In this document: positions 51,151-61,800 of the stretch, piece by piece
How the letters are laid out: every line of letters starts with the position of its first letter
Numbering within the stretch: the stretch's first letter is position 1
DNA from: Stratiolaelaps scimitus
Lineage: Eukaryota > Arthropoda > Arachnida > Mesostigmata > Laelapidae
Assembly: GCA_019614645.1 (NCBI GenBank)
Contig: JABWDB010000003.1
Location: 25,521,001 to 25,585,000, forward strand
Reading direction: 5' to 3'
DNA length: 64,000 bases
The notes under the pieces: model-generated
What the model was told of the DNA's origin: nothing
The model's database searches: none
What the model saw: the letters and a program-made list of their open reading frames with translations, nothing else
Made by a program: the position numbers and the translations under genes

Positions 51151-54100
51151 GACTAGTTCAACCTTCTAACGCCAGTCACCCGACACTGCCTGGCTTACTG
51201 GTTGTCTGGACCTTTCTGTCAACGTGCACAAGCCATACATTCACGCATGTACGGGGTGCTCGTCAAGTTATGTAAGCCTATTGGGGTATAGTGGGCAAAT
51301 TTTGACGGTGTCGAAAATCATCTTCTGGTTGGTCGTTAAAAATATATAAAGACGAAAGAGAAAATACAGTGATCTCAGACGATATCACAAACACGAACAT
51401 CCTATACATACGTACACATGTCAGCTTCAGTAAGGCCTCGGGCTCAAAGGGACCGAGGAACTCTCCAATGAAAAGCTTTCGTATGTCGCAAGGAAGTGCC
51501 ATTTGCAAAGTTCGCAACGAATCAGAAGCAGAGGCTGTACAAGCAAATTATAGACAGTGGCTCTCGGGTGGTATCCCCCAACGACTTCGCCTCTTCCTCT
51601 GGCTATTGACCTTACTGTGAGTTGGTTTTCATTTGCCTTTTTTTTGCCTAAACGCAGGTAAAGAATAGCCGTTTTTAGATGTGCTCATTCCTGGCTAGCG
51701 ATGCGGATCGTTCAATTTCTTCTTGCCGAGTTTTCGACACCGTTTTTCGTTTTGCTGTAGCGACTCGCTTTTGCGGTGTCCAGCACAGAATGCTCTTCCC
51801 TCATAAATGCTGTCCACAATCTCTCGTTGCAAAAATGCGTTATGTATATATGTGTGATTGCTAGGGAGCTGCGTAATTTTTTTTTAGCCAGTAGATAGGT
51901 TTAGAGAGCACTTTACCTGGAATATACGCGAGCACGTATATTTATTATACGCTGTGCTATTCAACTCGGAGGCTTGGTACGCCCGCCACCGTTATTATAG
52001 ATAAGAACAGACTGTGAGAGTTAATTATTGCCCTTTCCCAGACTTCAAGGGGATTCCCTCTACCCACGTAGGAGGATAGGCTGATGTGGACAAGTTCCCT
52101 CTCTGTACGCACGTTCTAAACAATGTAACCCTTATAATTAGGCTTGTGCCCGAGCATCTCGAGGAGAATATGAGAGCGCTGAATACACCTGTTTCTATCA
52201 TTAATCATATATTAAGCGTACGCATACATTAGGCACGCTTATGAAGACATTTTGGTAAACTGCGTTTCTCAAGGTTGCCTACTAGAATACCTATGCACAG
52301 TTCGGATTAGTCTCGCAAGTAGTTATTTATACTATACGGAAGTGATTAAATTCGTACTTCCTTATTCAATAGCACCCTGTTCAGTAGCCAAATGCTATAC
52401 TCCAAATTGACGAGGAGAAATACGTCAATCCTTGAAAGAGGACTTCGTATTATGGATGGAAAGTCCTCGCTTGAAATAGCCAGCCTATGTTGATAGTAGC
52501 CGGTTTTGGTTCGTTGTCAAAAGAGAACCGACTAACAAACACAACTCTGGTTAGAAGTCATCAGAGAAAATGAAATTTCTCATCCTTCCTTTCACGGCTT
52601 GGGCTGTGCAAGGGTGTTTTAATGGGTGAACGCCTCAGTCGTAAATGTCTACTACCTCTATAAAAACAAGAAGCTTTGATGAAATAGCTCACCTCAACGG
52701 CGACCCTGACAGATGCAAAGAAATGACACACGCTCGATCTAGTTCACCAGCTAATTACACTATCGAACGGCAATAGGAACCATTTCCTGTTTAGCTCTCT
52801 ACTCCCTCTCCTAATTTGCGCTTGCACTCTACAACATCATCTGCATATATTACGAAGGACGTGTCACTGTGAGAGTCTCTATTTTGTGCATGTATTTTTG
52901 TTTAACTTTCGACTTTACCATGCGAAGTCCATATCGCTCTCTATCTGTATGACAGTTCTTCGGCAGTAGCACGCAGCGGGAGTTCATCCATCGAGTGGAT
53001 GAACTCGGTGATGTGTGGACTGACTAAGTTTGTTCGGCACAAGCAGAACCAACCAAGCAACCGAAATCGTGGTGCCAACTTGCCCACTCGTTCTCCCGTC
53101 CTCTCTCTGGCTGATTCCTCTCCGCCCGTAATCCCACATTAGTCAGGATTATCTGACACCCCCCAGCTAACAGTCGGCCTCACCGACGCTTTTCCTGGCC
53201 AAGGTCCCTGGTTGGGGCCGAGACGCGGAGCAGGGTCTGCAGCGGCGGGTACTGCCACTACGACTGCTGCCGGCAGAGCTGCCATCTGCCAGCTGAGCTG
53301 GTTCAGTCGTTCCTTCGCACATGGCAGCCGTTGTCAACCGCTGACTCGGCCATCAACATCGCTAGCACTACCACCGCCAAGGCCCGTACATGCCAACCAC
53401 TACGAGTCTGGGCATCACAGACTTCCATGAACGGATGGCCGATTACTGCTAAGAAACACTCGTTCGGTTGGAACTGCATTGCCACTTAAAGGATTTACCA
53501 TAATGATGAGCGAGCAAGCGAGAGACAGAGAGCTCGAATGAACGAACGGAGTAAGTGCATTGACATATCTAATTTCCTCATGTTGCAATGGGATTAACAG
53601 TTAACAACGTGTCGGCTACTTGTTGGCAACTATGAAAATAGTGGATGTTGGCTCTGAAAGCACCAATCGAAAACACGAATGTCCAATCGAATGATGACGA
53701 GTGGACTAATTCGCGCGCGCAGGCGAAGTGTCACTGCAGTGCACTACAGAATGATGCCTACAGTTGCAGCGAATGTGCACACCGGAGCTTTAAGGGAATG
53801 ACTGATTTGTCTTGTGAAAACATAATAGCTGCGGGATTTGACATTTCAGGGTGACGTAAGACTAATTTTGTGTAGTTGTGTGCACGTCACGCATTGCATA
53901 GCATAGCATAATGCGCACTCGTTGTGTCATGTCGGCAGGTGATCTCGATCCGGGACTTTCAGATTCGGCCGTCCGTCTTAAGTTTGCCTTGGATCCGGTG
54001 GTGAACTGGCTGCATGGCATAACCCGGCACAACCGTTACGGATGTCGCAGTTGTACATATTCCTCACGGGGTATCATTAAGATCAATAGATGAAAGGGCC

Positions 54101-54847
54101 AATTAGCTGCTTCGAGGCAACGTGGAACCGTGAAAAATATCCGATGCACGACTAAAGTCTCTTATTTAGGTATATCTGTAAGCATCGATGGGATGGCTCT
54201 GTCCGTAGCGCGTGTATAATAGTCTGAGTCTATTTGTTGGCTTGGATTCGATTCATGTTGAGGGCCAAAGGGTTTCTTCTGTAATATACTTTCTTTGGTA
54301 TCTCATCCTATGTGGTACAGTGGTGGCAGTGAAGCAGAATCGCGCGCAAAGGAGTACCAGCTCTCACGAATACAAAACAACATTACCCCTATTGACTTGG
54401 ATTAAGGTCAAAGTAACCGGTGAATGATGGAAGATGTTGAAGCGGGCAGGTCATTCATATCTGCCTCGTGAGTCCCTTCCTGAACGAACCCTGTAGTACT
54501 ACTACCAAGCAGCTGAAGTTTCGGAGGAATCAAGGGACATATGAGGCCGAGGGCCGGTCATGGAGTGAAAAACCTTTAACTAAGTTCAGCTTTAACTAAC
54601 CAACAGCTAAAATTCGCTTTCGGTTTCCATCAACATCCGACGACTTTACATATATAACGACTAATTGTGAAAACAATAATGCCGTAGATCATCGATAACG
54701 GGTTAAGTATTATCAGCGGTTAAGTATTACCAGCGTACGAAAATGACCATTTTTTGTACATTTGTTACACCTTTTGCTTTGGTTGACGTCCATCTAACCA
54801 AAACTCCTTCACCTCTTTCGAATGCTACATGAGGCACGCGTAACACA
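51151..54847. other. Unassigned DNA, intergenic or intronic
   Basis: I recognise no gene. From about 51,870 to 53,210 there is no listed frame of 60 codons or more. A hairpin lies at 52,980-53,006. A GC-richer patch at 53,160-53,420 is open on the plus strand with Ala/Thr-rich translation and no known domain. Confidence 0.5.
52980..53006. repeat. Perfect hairpin, 11-bp arms
   Basis: GAGTTCATCCA, a five-base loop TCGAG, then TGGATGAACTC. The arms are exact reverse complements. No poly(T) follows closely, and no larger fold is evident. Confidence 0.88.
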
Positions 54848-54919
54848 CATATTCGATCCCCACCGTTGCACATTTGCATTCAACGGGTTCCGTCTTATGA
54901 AGCAATGCCGTAAGCAGTG
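54848..54919 (-). repeat. Dispersed repeat family B, copy 3
   Basis: On the minus strand it reads GGCATTGCTTCATAAGACGG, then GTGCAACGGTGGGGATCGAA. It matches the central part of the copy at 35,892-36,040. Similarity beyond 54,848 is not clear by eye. The right end adjoins a near-palindrome at 54,939-54,963. Confidence 0.78.
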
Positions 54920-54938
54920 TTTATTTATTCCAACATTG

Positions 54939-54963
54939 ATTCCATGTACCATGGACATGGAAT
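54939..54963. repeat. Near-palindrome, 9-bp arms
   Basis: ATTCCATGT and ACATGGAAT separated by seven bases. It lies 20 bp beyond repeat B copy 3. Confidence 0.8.
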
Positions 54964-56001
54964 AAATATTGGGTGTGGGTCAGCCCGGAATACTTACCTA
55001 TGAAATTACCAAGGCTACTGGTCGTCATTGATCGCTTCTGGTCATTGTGATCATCCTCCTACCGCTGTCCTGCAGCAACATAACATCGTCGGAGTCTTTA
55101 CAGAAACGAAAAAGCTTACTATCTCACGACTGCATTGCAGCAATTCTGATAAATCCGAGCAAAAACAACCTCTATGTTTGGCGGACACTGTCTAACGTGA
55201 CTTGCGGCCATGCTCCGAGCTATCAGACACGGCTTGAATACTAATGAAGCGGTTTCTATGTTCTCGTGATAAGTAGACATGAGCAGGTGGCGAAAATGAT
55301 TGTTGTATCAACTCTGCCAACTCCAAGAGAACCGACGCGAGAATCAGCCTCTCAATAGGAGTTGTTATGATCAAGCCGCGAGTATTCACATACGCTAATC
55401 ATTATCTCTAACAGAAATAAGCACAATTCGATATTTGTACTTCTTTTAGGGATCGTCCTGTCGTGGCGATGCAATTTTAACGGAGTGTTATGTGCTACTA
55501 AAGAGGTCTTAAACAATCCTCGAAATACCTGGCGGAATGTGATTTATATAATGCTGACGCTATAGGCTATAGTTACATATTTATAATGTATTAAATGTAA
55601 TATATATATATATATATTGGTATATTATTTGTTAGGTTCTACTTTCATTGGTGGTGAAATTACCCAGGTCGTACCAAGATTCATTACCAGACAGACTCTT
55701 CTATTTGAGCAGATTTATGACATCATGAATATTGTACAAGTCTGCCGTGACTTCTGGTGTTTACCCGATGAGAGAGAGAGAGAGAGAAGTTCCGACCTGT
55801 TCTATCATTATTCATCTGGAAAAATAGATCACAAAGTCTCACCACGCTTCGCTACACTCTGTGATATGCAAAGCTTGTTCATACTCAAACTTGTTGGGTA
55901 GTAGTTGATACGTTATGAAAGAACTCTGTCCTGAAACATTAGTTATGAATTCTACCTATGTTTCTACTATCTTATGTATTATATATAAGCTGATAGGATT
56001 A

Positions 56002-56033
<32 letters not shown>

Positions 56034-57306
56034 AATTGGGGTCCACAATTTGACTTATGGGGTGTTAAGGGGAAAGATAAATGTAAAGTAACGTTTCCTC
56101 TTTCATAATCAAGTAGAGTATGGCGGCCGTTGGTAGTTGTTGCTGAAGTCCGCCATTTTCTTCCGTTTTTAAGATGTTTATGCAGCTAGACTTGTACCAT
56201 GCACGGCATATACAAGAATATTCGGAAATCTCGAGTGGTCGCAGTATAGTTTATTCCAAAGATATTCCGAGTTGTGAAGGTGTTGTAAATTTCAGAGTAG
56301 AAAAACATTTCTTGCATACACCGTGTTACACCTGAAGGCAATTTGCACTGATATCGAATTAAGAAGTATACAGCTAGTCGAGGAGCTCGAAATGGTTCCA
56401 AGGATGAAATGTAGATTTTCAAACGAAACGCTCGCATGTGAGAAGATCGCCTACTATTATGAAACGTACAGTGCCACTAACCGGCGAATTGACACGGTCT
56501 TGTATCGTGCGCACCAGCTTGTCATAATGTCGGCATTCTCAGCTCAGTGGACTGGCGCGAACAACTCTGGCCCTGGCTATGGGTAGCATTTGTACTCTCA
56601 CCATGCTTGAACAAACATTGTGGCGTAGACTGCTGATGAAAGGTATCAACGAAAGCTGTGTGTTTCATTTGTTTACCCTTTCGATTAGCTTACGTGAAAA
56701 ACCGGCGAATATTCATACGTTTCCAGCGATGATTGTGCAAAGACGTGTTGTACAATGCCGAATGGGAACTAAGCAATACATGATAAACAGGAGACTATAC
56801 TTCAAATGTTCAAGGACCTTTTTAAGTATAGCAATGCCAGAAATAGCGTCGGCGAGCTTCAATCTTATTTTTTTTGGGGAGAGGGGGGGGGTTGGCATGC
56901 CAACACCATGGCCGACCCCCCTTATGGAACTGTTGACGATATTCAACAGCACCACCCTTCCCGGTATCGCTTAGCGCATTCTTCAGTAAGGGTGGTGAGA
57001 TGTGTACAAGCTTCAATCTGAGTTGGATGGGACTTACGTCACAGCTGAGCATATCGTCAAGTGTCACGTCAAATTAACCAGCAGTGCTTGATCTGGTAAT
57101 ATCGCGAATATTGTGAGCGCCCTTTCCAATATATACTATCCTAAGCGGTGGGAGCGACAAAATTAGAAAGCAATTTAAATTAATTCAGTCAGTAATAGGG
57201 CTGAGATCATCATTGATCTAAGAGGGCATAACAAGGACTTCAGCCCGGGGTACTACCAGCCATAAATTATATTGCAGTTGCACCGATAATAATAATCAGT
57301 ATTTAT
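54964..57306. other. Unassigned DNA, intergenic or intronic
   Basis: I recognise no gene. Plus-strand frames at 56,323-56,586 and 56,579-56,974 are unrecognised, and the second crosses a run of nine G. TA runs lie at 55,600-55,618 and 56,004-56,033, and an AG run at 55,770-55,787. Confidence 0.5.
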
Positions 57307-57334
57307 TCAAACATACAATAATTAGGAATTATTT
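57307..57334 (+). repeat. 28-bp repeat at LINE 3' edge
   Basis: Identical to 32,615-32,642. It lies about 23 bp beyond the last LINE codons, past a run of nine G (57,347-57,355). It may be the end of the LINE 3' untranslated region. Confidence 0.85.
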
Positions 57335-57356
57335 CTAGGGATTATTGGGGGGGGGA

Positions 57357-58865
57357 TTAGCTGGGACCGGGGCTGAGGCCTACATTGTCCCGAGGAAGGC
57401 GATGGCATTGCCTCTCTGCACAGCGAGGGACAGGCGTTGCAGAAGAAAAAATCCTGCGCGCTTGTCCCCGGTGGCGCGGATCAACCGTGAGAGGGCTGTG
57501 CCCGCCTAAGGTCTCAAAAGCAAGGGGAAAAAAGGTGGGTTGCCTGGAGTGCGGCGTACTTCCGTAGCTTGGCGCGCTCCGCACGCTCTACCGCGTAACC
57601 GGGGGTGATCGCACAGTGGTTGACATATAAAAGAAGGTGCTAGAGTGTCAACCACCGTGCCGTCCCAAACGAGGTGCTGGCCTCGGTGGAAGGGGATGAG
57701 AGTTAGGCCGTCAGGGCGGCGCCCGTCTGAAGTGTCGAGGCCCTGTGGCTCCCTTGTGCAAGGGATACCGGCGGAGTGGAGGGCCCTCACGAGCGTGTCA
57801 TTAAGTATCGTGTGTCGCGGATGGCGACCGACGCAGCGCTCGCATGAGAGCCCGTGGTGGCCATTCGTTGCGACAGGGTCCCCGCAACGCTCGCAGCTGT
57901 GGGTCGCAACCAAAAGGGCCCTGAGGCGGAGACCCACACAGAAGCGGAGGGAGAGATCGTCGAGAGCAGTGCCAAGGGACGAGGAGGGCAGCGCGTGGAG
58001 CCACTCCCCCGCACCAGGCCTGTCGACAGCCCGGAGGCGAGCTTGGTCAGCAACGTGTGGCGCTGAAGCCAGGAGGGAGTCCCGCAGCTCCTTGTGCAGG
58101 GCATCGGACCATACCCGCTGCTTGCTCTGTTTGTCCTGAGGGAAGGAGGAAGAGCCCCTGGTGAGCCGCCAACAGGGGCAGTCGGTCAAGCATCACGGCA
58201 GTCCTCTCGATTCAAAGGTCCAATAGCTGCCGGATCGCCTCGTCCGTAAGAGGGCCTACGAGCTCAAGGGACGACCTCGGTGTGAGACGGCACCCTGGGA
58301 GCAGCCGCTGTAGGTCGGGGTGCGCGTCCAAAGAGAAGACCTCGCACTCCGTGGGGTTGAGCGCAAGGCCGCTGGGCCCCTCGTAGTCAAGTACTCGCTG
58401 AACGTCGGAGACGACGGTTGCCGGATCGCCCGTCAACGTTCCGTTATCCATGTACCACAGCCGCAGGCGAGACTGGAGGGAAGCAGCGAGGGGCCGGAGG
58501 GCCAGGCAGAAGAGAGCTGGGCCAGCGGGTCTCCCTGCTGGACCCCGCACTCGGAGCTGATGACGGCATTGTCCATAATCAGATGGGAAGGGCAGCGATA
58601 GGCCAGGTCAACCAGAGGGAAGAAGCCAGGGACGTGCTCAGCAACCTCTCACAGAACGAGATCCCGGCGGACCGTGTTGAAGGCTTTGCGGAAATCGAGT
58701 TTTACCAGGGCCGCGGCCGGATGACCGTGGATGAAAGAGCGAGCCGCGTGAGCAGCGATCTTAGTCCCAGACGCCTGGCCGCAGCCCAACTGGGTTGGGC
58801 CGAGCAGGTTCACGACCGTGTCCCTCTAGCTAGCCCACGCGATCTTAGCAGCCAGAAGGCGGATC
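57357..58865 (-). mobile_element. Decayed non-LTR retrotransposon: RT blocks plus RLE-like C-terminus
   Basis: Seen on the minus strand, in order. About 58,865-58,540 reads AARSFIHGHPAAALVKLDFR and AFNTVRRD (RT palm motif A region), then GVQQGDP. After a frameshift, 58,550-58,212 gives PALFCLALRPL and YMDNGTL. After another frame change, LDRLPLLAAHQGLFLL appears at about 58,190-58,150. A 227-codon frame (58,189-57,506) has WLHALPSSSLG, a Cys/His cluster (Cys99-x2-Cys102...His-x4-Cys116), RHPRH, RPDG (158-161) and WDGTVVDT (175-182). A last frame (57,584-57,357) has FFPLAFETLG. Known: RT with a C-terminal Cys/His knuckle and R/KPD...D marks non-LTR elements with a restriction-like endonuclease (R2, R4, NeSL, HERO types). 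Inference: a 5'-truncated dead copy. It has in-frame stops at 58,826-58,828 and 58,649-58,651, several frameshifts, and probably a deletion between the RT thumb and the endonuclease. Exact clade uncertain. Confidence 0.85.
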
Positions 58866-61800
58866 ACCGAAATTACACGTACGAAGTTTTTCAGACGTAT
58901 GGTCGAGCTAACAAAACAGATGTATTTAGTGAGTTATTTTTCCAGCTGGTCAAGACGGATTATTTGAATAATATTTCCAAGAGGCGGGGAGATCCCGGCC
59001 GGCCATCACAAACTTGTTTATCGCTCCCTGTTTAAACAGATATAATACGATAACCGGATTGAATCCGGCAAGACGCTCCGTCCGTTCAACACATAGGTTG
59101 ATTGTAGCAACTTAAAGGCGTTTTCCTGCTCTGGGTAAATGATAACGCACGTAAAATATTGGTCACAGAAGGCTTCCGAAATATGTAAACCCAACATCAT
59201 ACGCCTAGCCTGACATCAAACCTAACCTCACGTCATGCGTGTTATTATTTTTTGTAGAAAACCTTTGACGTTAACAGAATGAGAGAGTGACTCAGTCACG
59301 TCTGAGTGAGTCTCGAATAACAGACCATGGAGCTTTCTCCTCTGACAATGGTTCAACGGCTACTTTTATTTTAATAGTGACATATGATGTACATGGTTGT
59401 TTATTGCTCGGCGAACTAATATACCGTTTATGTCGAGCATAGAACCCCAGGCTTGGCTAGAGAGTGCATATCGACGTTGTTGAACTCATCGCTGTATTTA
59501 TGGACCTCGGTGAGAATGACTTCGAAAAACCATTTGCAAGGCTGGTGGGCGCAAGAGAGTCTATTAGAGATGTGACCGGCCAACATTTTAGAGCTGGCTG
59601 CGTGCGAATGTTGGACAAATTATACCGTAATTTATTCTTAGTCGGCAGAGCGTTGTAAGGAGCCAACAATGAAGATTTTGGCATACGTTGAGAAATTATT
59701 ACTAAAATTCGAATAGATTGCACCAGAATTATAAAGGAACTCAGTAGGATTATCGTGTCAGATACGATCGAGGCAGATGCTCGAGCCTGAATGGTCAGTA
59801 CAGGTAGTTTCAGTAACAAGATTACGAAAACCACAAGACACATGGAGTTCAGTGTTAATCACTATGAGCGAAAGCCGGCTCAAGGCTGTTTACGTTCAGT
59901 TCATCCATAATTAGACAATTCTCACTCTCAAATAGACTCCATGGTTTTAGACATTGGAAAATCGGAGCCGAAGGCTGACGACATACTGCCCCCATTTATG
60001 ATATCGAGTTATTCCAATTAAGAAAGTCAACCTATTTGTTTTCAGTAAAATGTCCGGAAGGTAATCGCACCAAAAAATTAAGGTCGAGTTGATGCGGACA
60101 ATTAAACGAGGTCGCGAGACATGTACGTATGAGTGCAATGGAAGTGTCACGTTGGGTTATTAGACTAGAAAACTCTATCACCATTCTTGGAGTGGGCCAA
60201 TTTCTACGAGTCCAGTTCGGTATCCAAATCCAGACCCTTTGACCAGCTCCTTCTCGGTCGACATCTCTGCGTTAACACGGTTAAGGTCGAGGACCAGGGT
60301 ACGAAAGCAGGCGTCCGTTCACTCCGGAGCGCATCGTGGTCGCCTAATCCCGGATTGCCCTTCGAGTACAGATCTCTGCCTGTCGACGCCCGCCAGGTAA
60401 TCCTCTTGCAACATATTCCTCCATGGGCGCAGGAAGCACAATTACAGCAGAATGGAAGCATTCCCGGCATTTCCAGTATGCTCTCTCCGTAGGTCGGTGA
60501 GTGTCCATGTGTGCTTGTAAACGAATGTATATGTACGGTGCATGGCAGTGCTGTGCTAGGGCGTTATCATCGGGAGAGAACGTCTGCGAGGATTGAAATC
60601 CTCATTTACGCGTGATGTAATGTCTAAGCTTTTATGCAACCCTTGCAGCACAGAGAAAATGCCTTAAGACGACCTTAACACGGAACACTGTACAGTTGTC
60701 TCACAGGCACGAATGTATAGAGTAGAGCTGGACTGATGCCGCTTCTCGTATTGCTCTCTGGCTATATCCAACGACACTGTGTAATATTAGGTATACGTCC
60801 GCTTAATCTTACCTACTTCTTCTACAGGGGGCGATAATGCTCTCTCTCACCTAAGTACTAAGTAGCTAAGTACTACTGCATTATACGCTCTAACACACTC
60901 CCAATACAATAAATTAGGAAGCCGGCCTGCGGTGTGCTGTTACCATGATTGGCCAGTGTGCTGTAATACTCGGAACACATCAGTCGGGAGCCGGGAAGGG
61001 ACAGGAACGAAGTGTAAAGATGTTTATATTAGTGCGATGTTCCTCAAACGTGCCAAAAATGACAAGATATTACTAGAATTGAGCTGGTGTCGAATTCAGA
61101 GTTAATTCGTACAATGAATGAACTTATATTTCAATATTAAGTGACATACGACAAACGCCAACAGTTAGACGAAGTTTATGTTGATTTTGTTGTAACTAGG
61201 GTACGCGGTCCGTGCGTCCCACAAGGTTCTCTAGCGCACTTTGCACATCATTGATGACTACATCATCCCGTTCGGTGTTTAATCTTTTCGATTGATATTA
61301 TCGAAACTAAATAGGGTAAGCTGCTTTACTACCGCTGAGAAAGGGATTTCCGACTATTCCAATCTTGCAAGGTAGCTGAATTATTTAAATAGCACGGCGA
61401 GGAACGGGAAACTAATTTGGACCTCCTTGTTTTAAATATTCCATTAACGATACATAGAGGAGGCCATTCTTAGATGTACTTCAGCAGGCAAACTTGTCGC
61501 CTATTTTTCTAATTAAATAAACTTTAATTATCACTGGCTAAGGGAAAAAACAAGAAACTAAAAAACGCCGTTCGCAGAATGACGCAGCCAAACTGAAACT
61601 TAATCACTGAGCCTACTGTCGACGTCGTGGCTTTGTTTGCTATAGACGAAAGACTCATATCAATTACGAGTGCGTGTGGGGACAGAGAGGCCGCGAGCAA
61701 TAGATGCTTGACCATAGCTTGGGGTCAGCACCAGTTCAACAAGGCTGACCCTGGAGGCGGCTCCCTTGAGGGTCGTCAACGCGGAATGAAACAGCTGCCA

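Noticed and set aside
57645..58139. Plus-strand frames of 70-164 codons across the LINE
   Set aside because: They are antisense shadows of the retrotransposon coding sequence, which is GC-rich and therefore has few stops.
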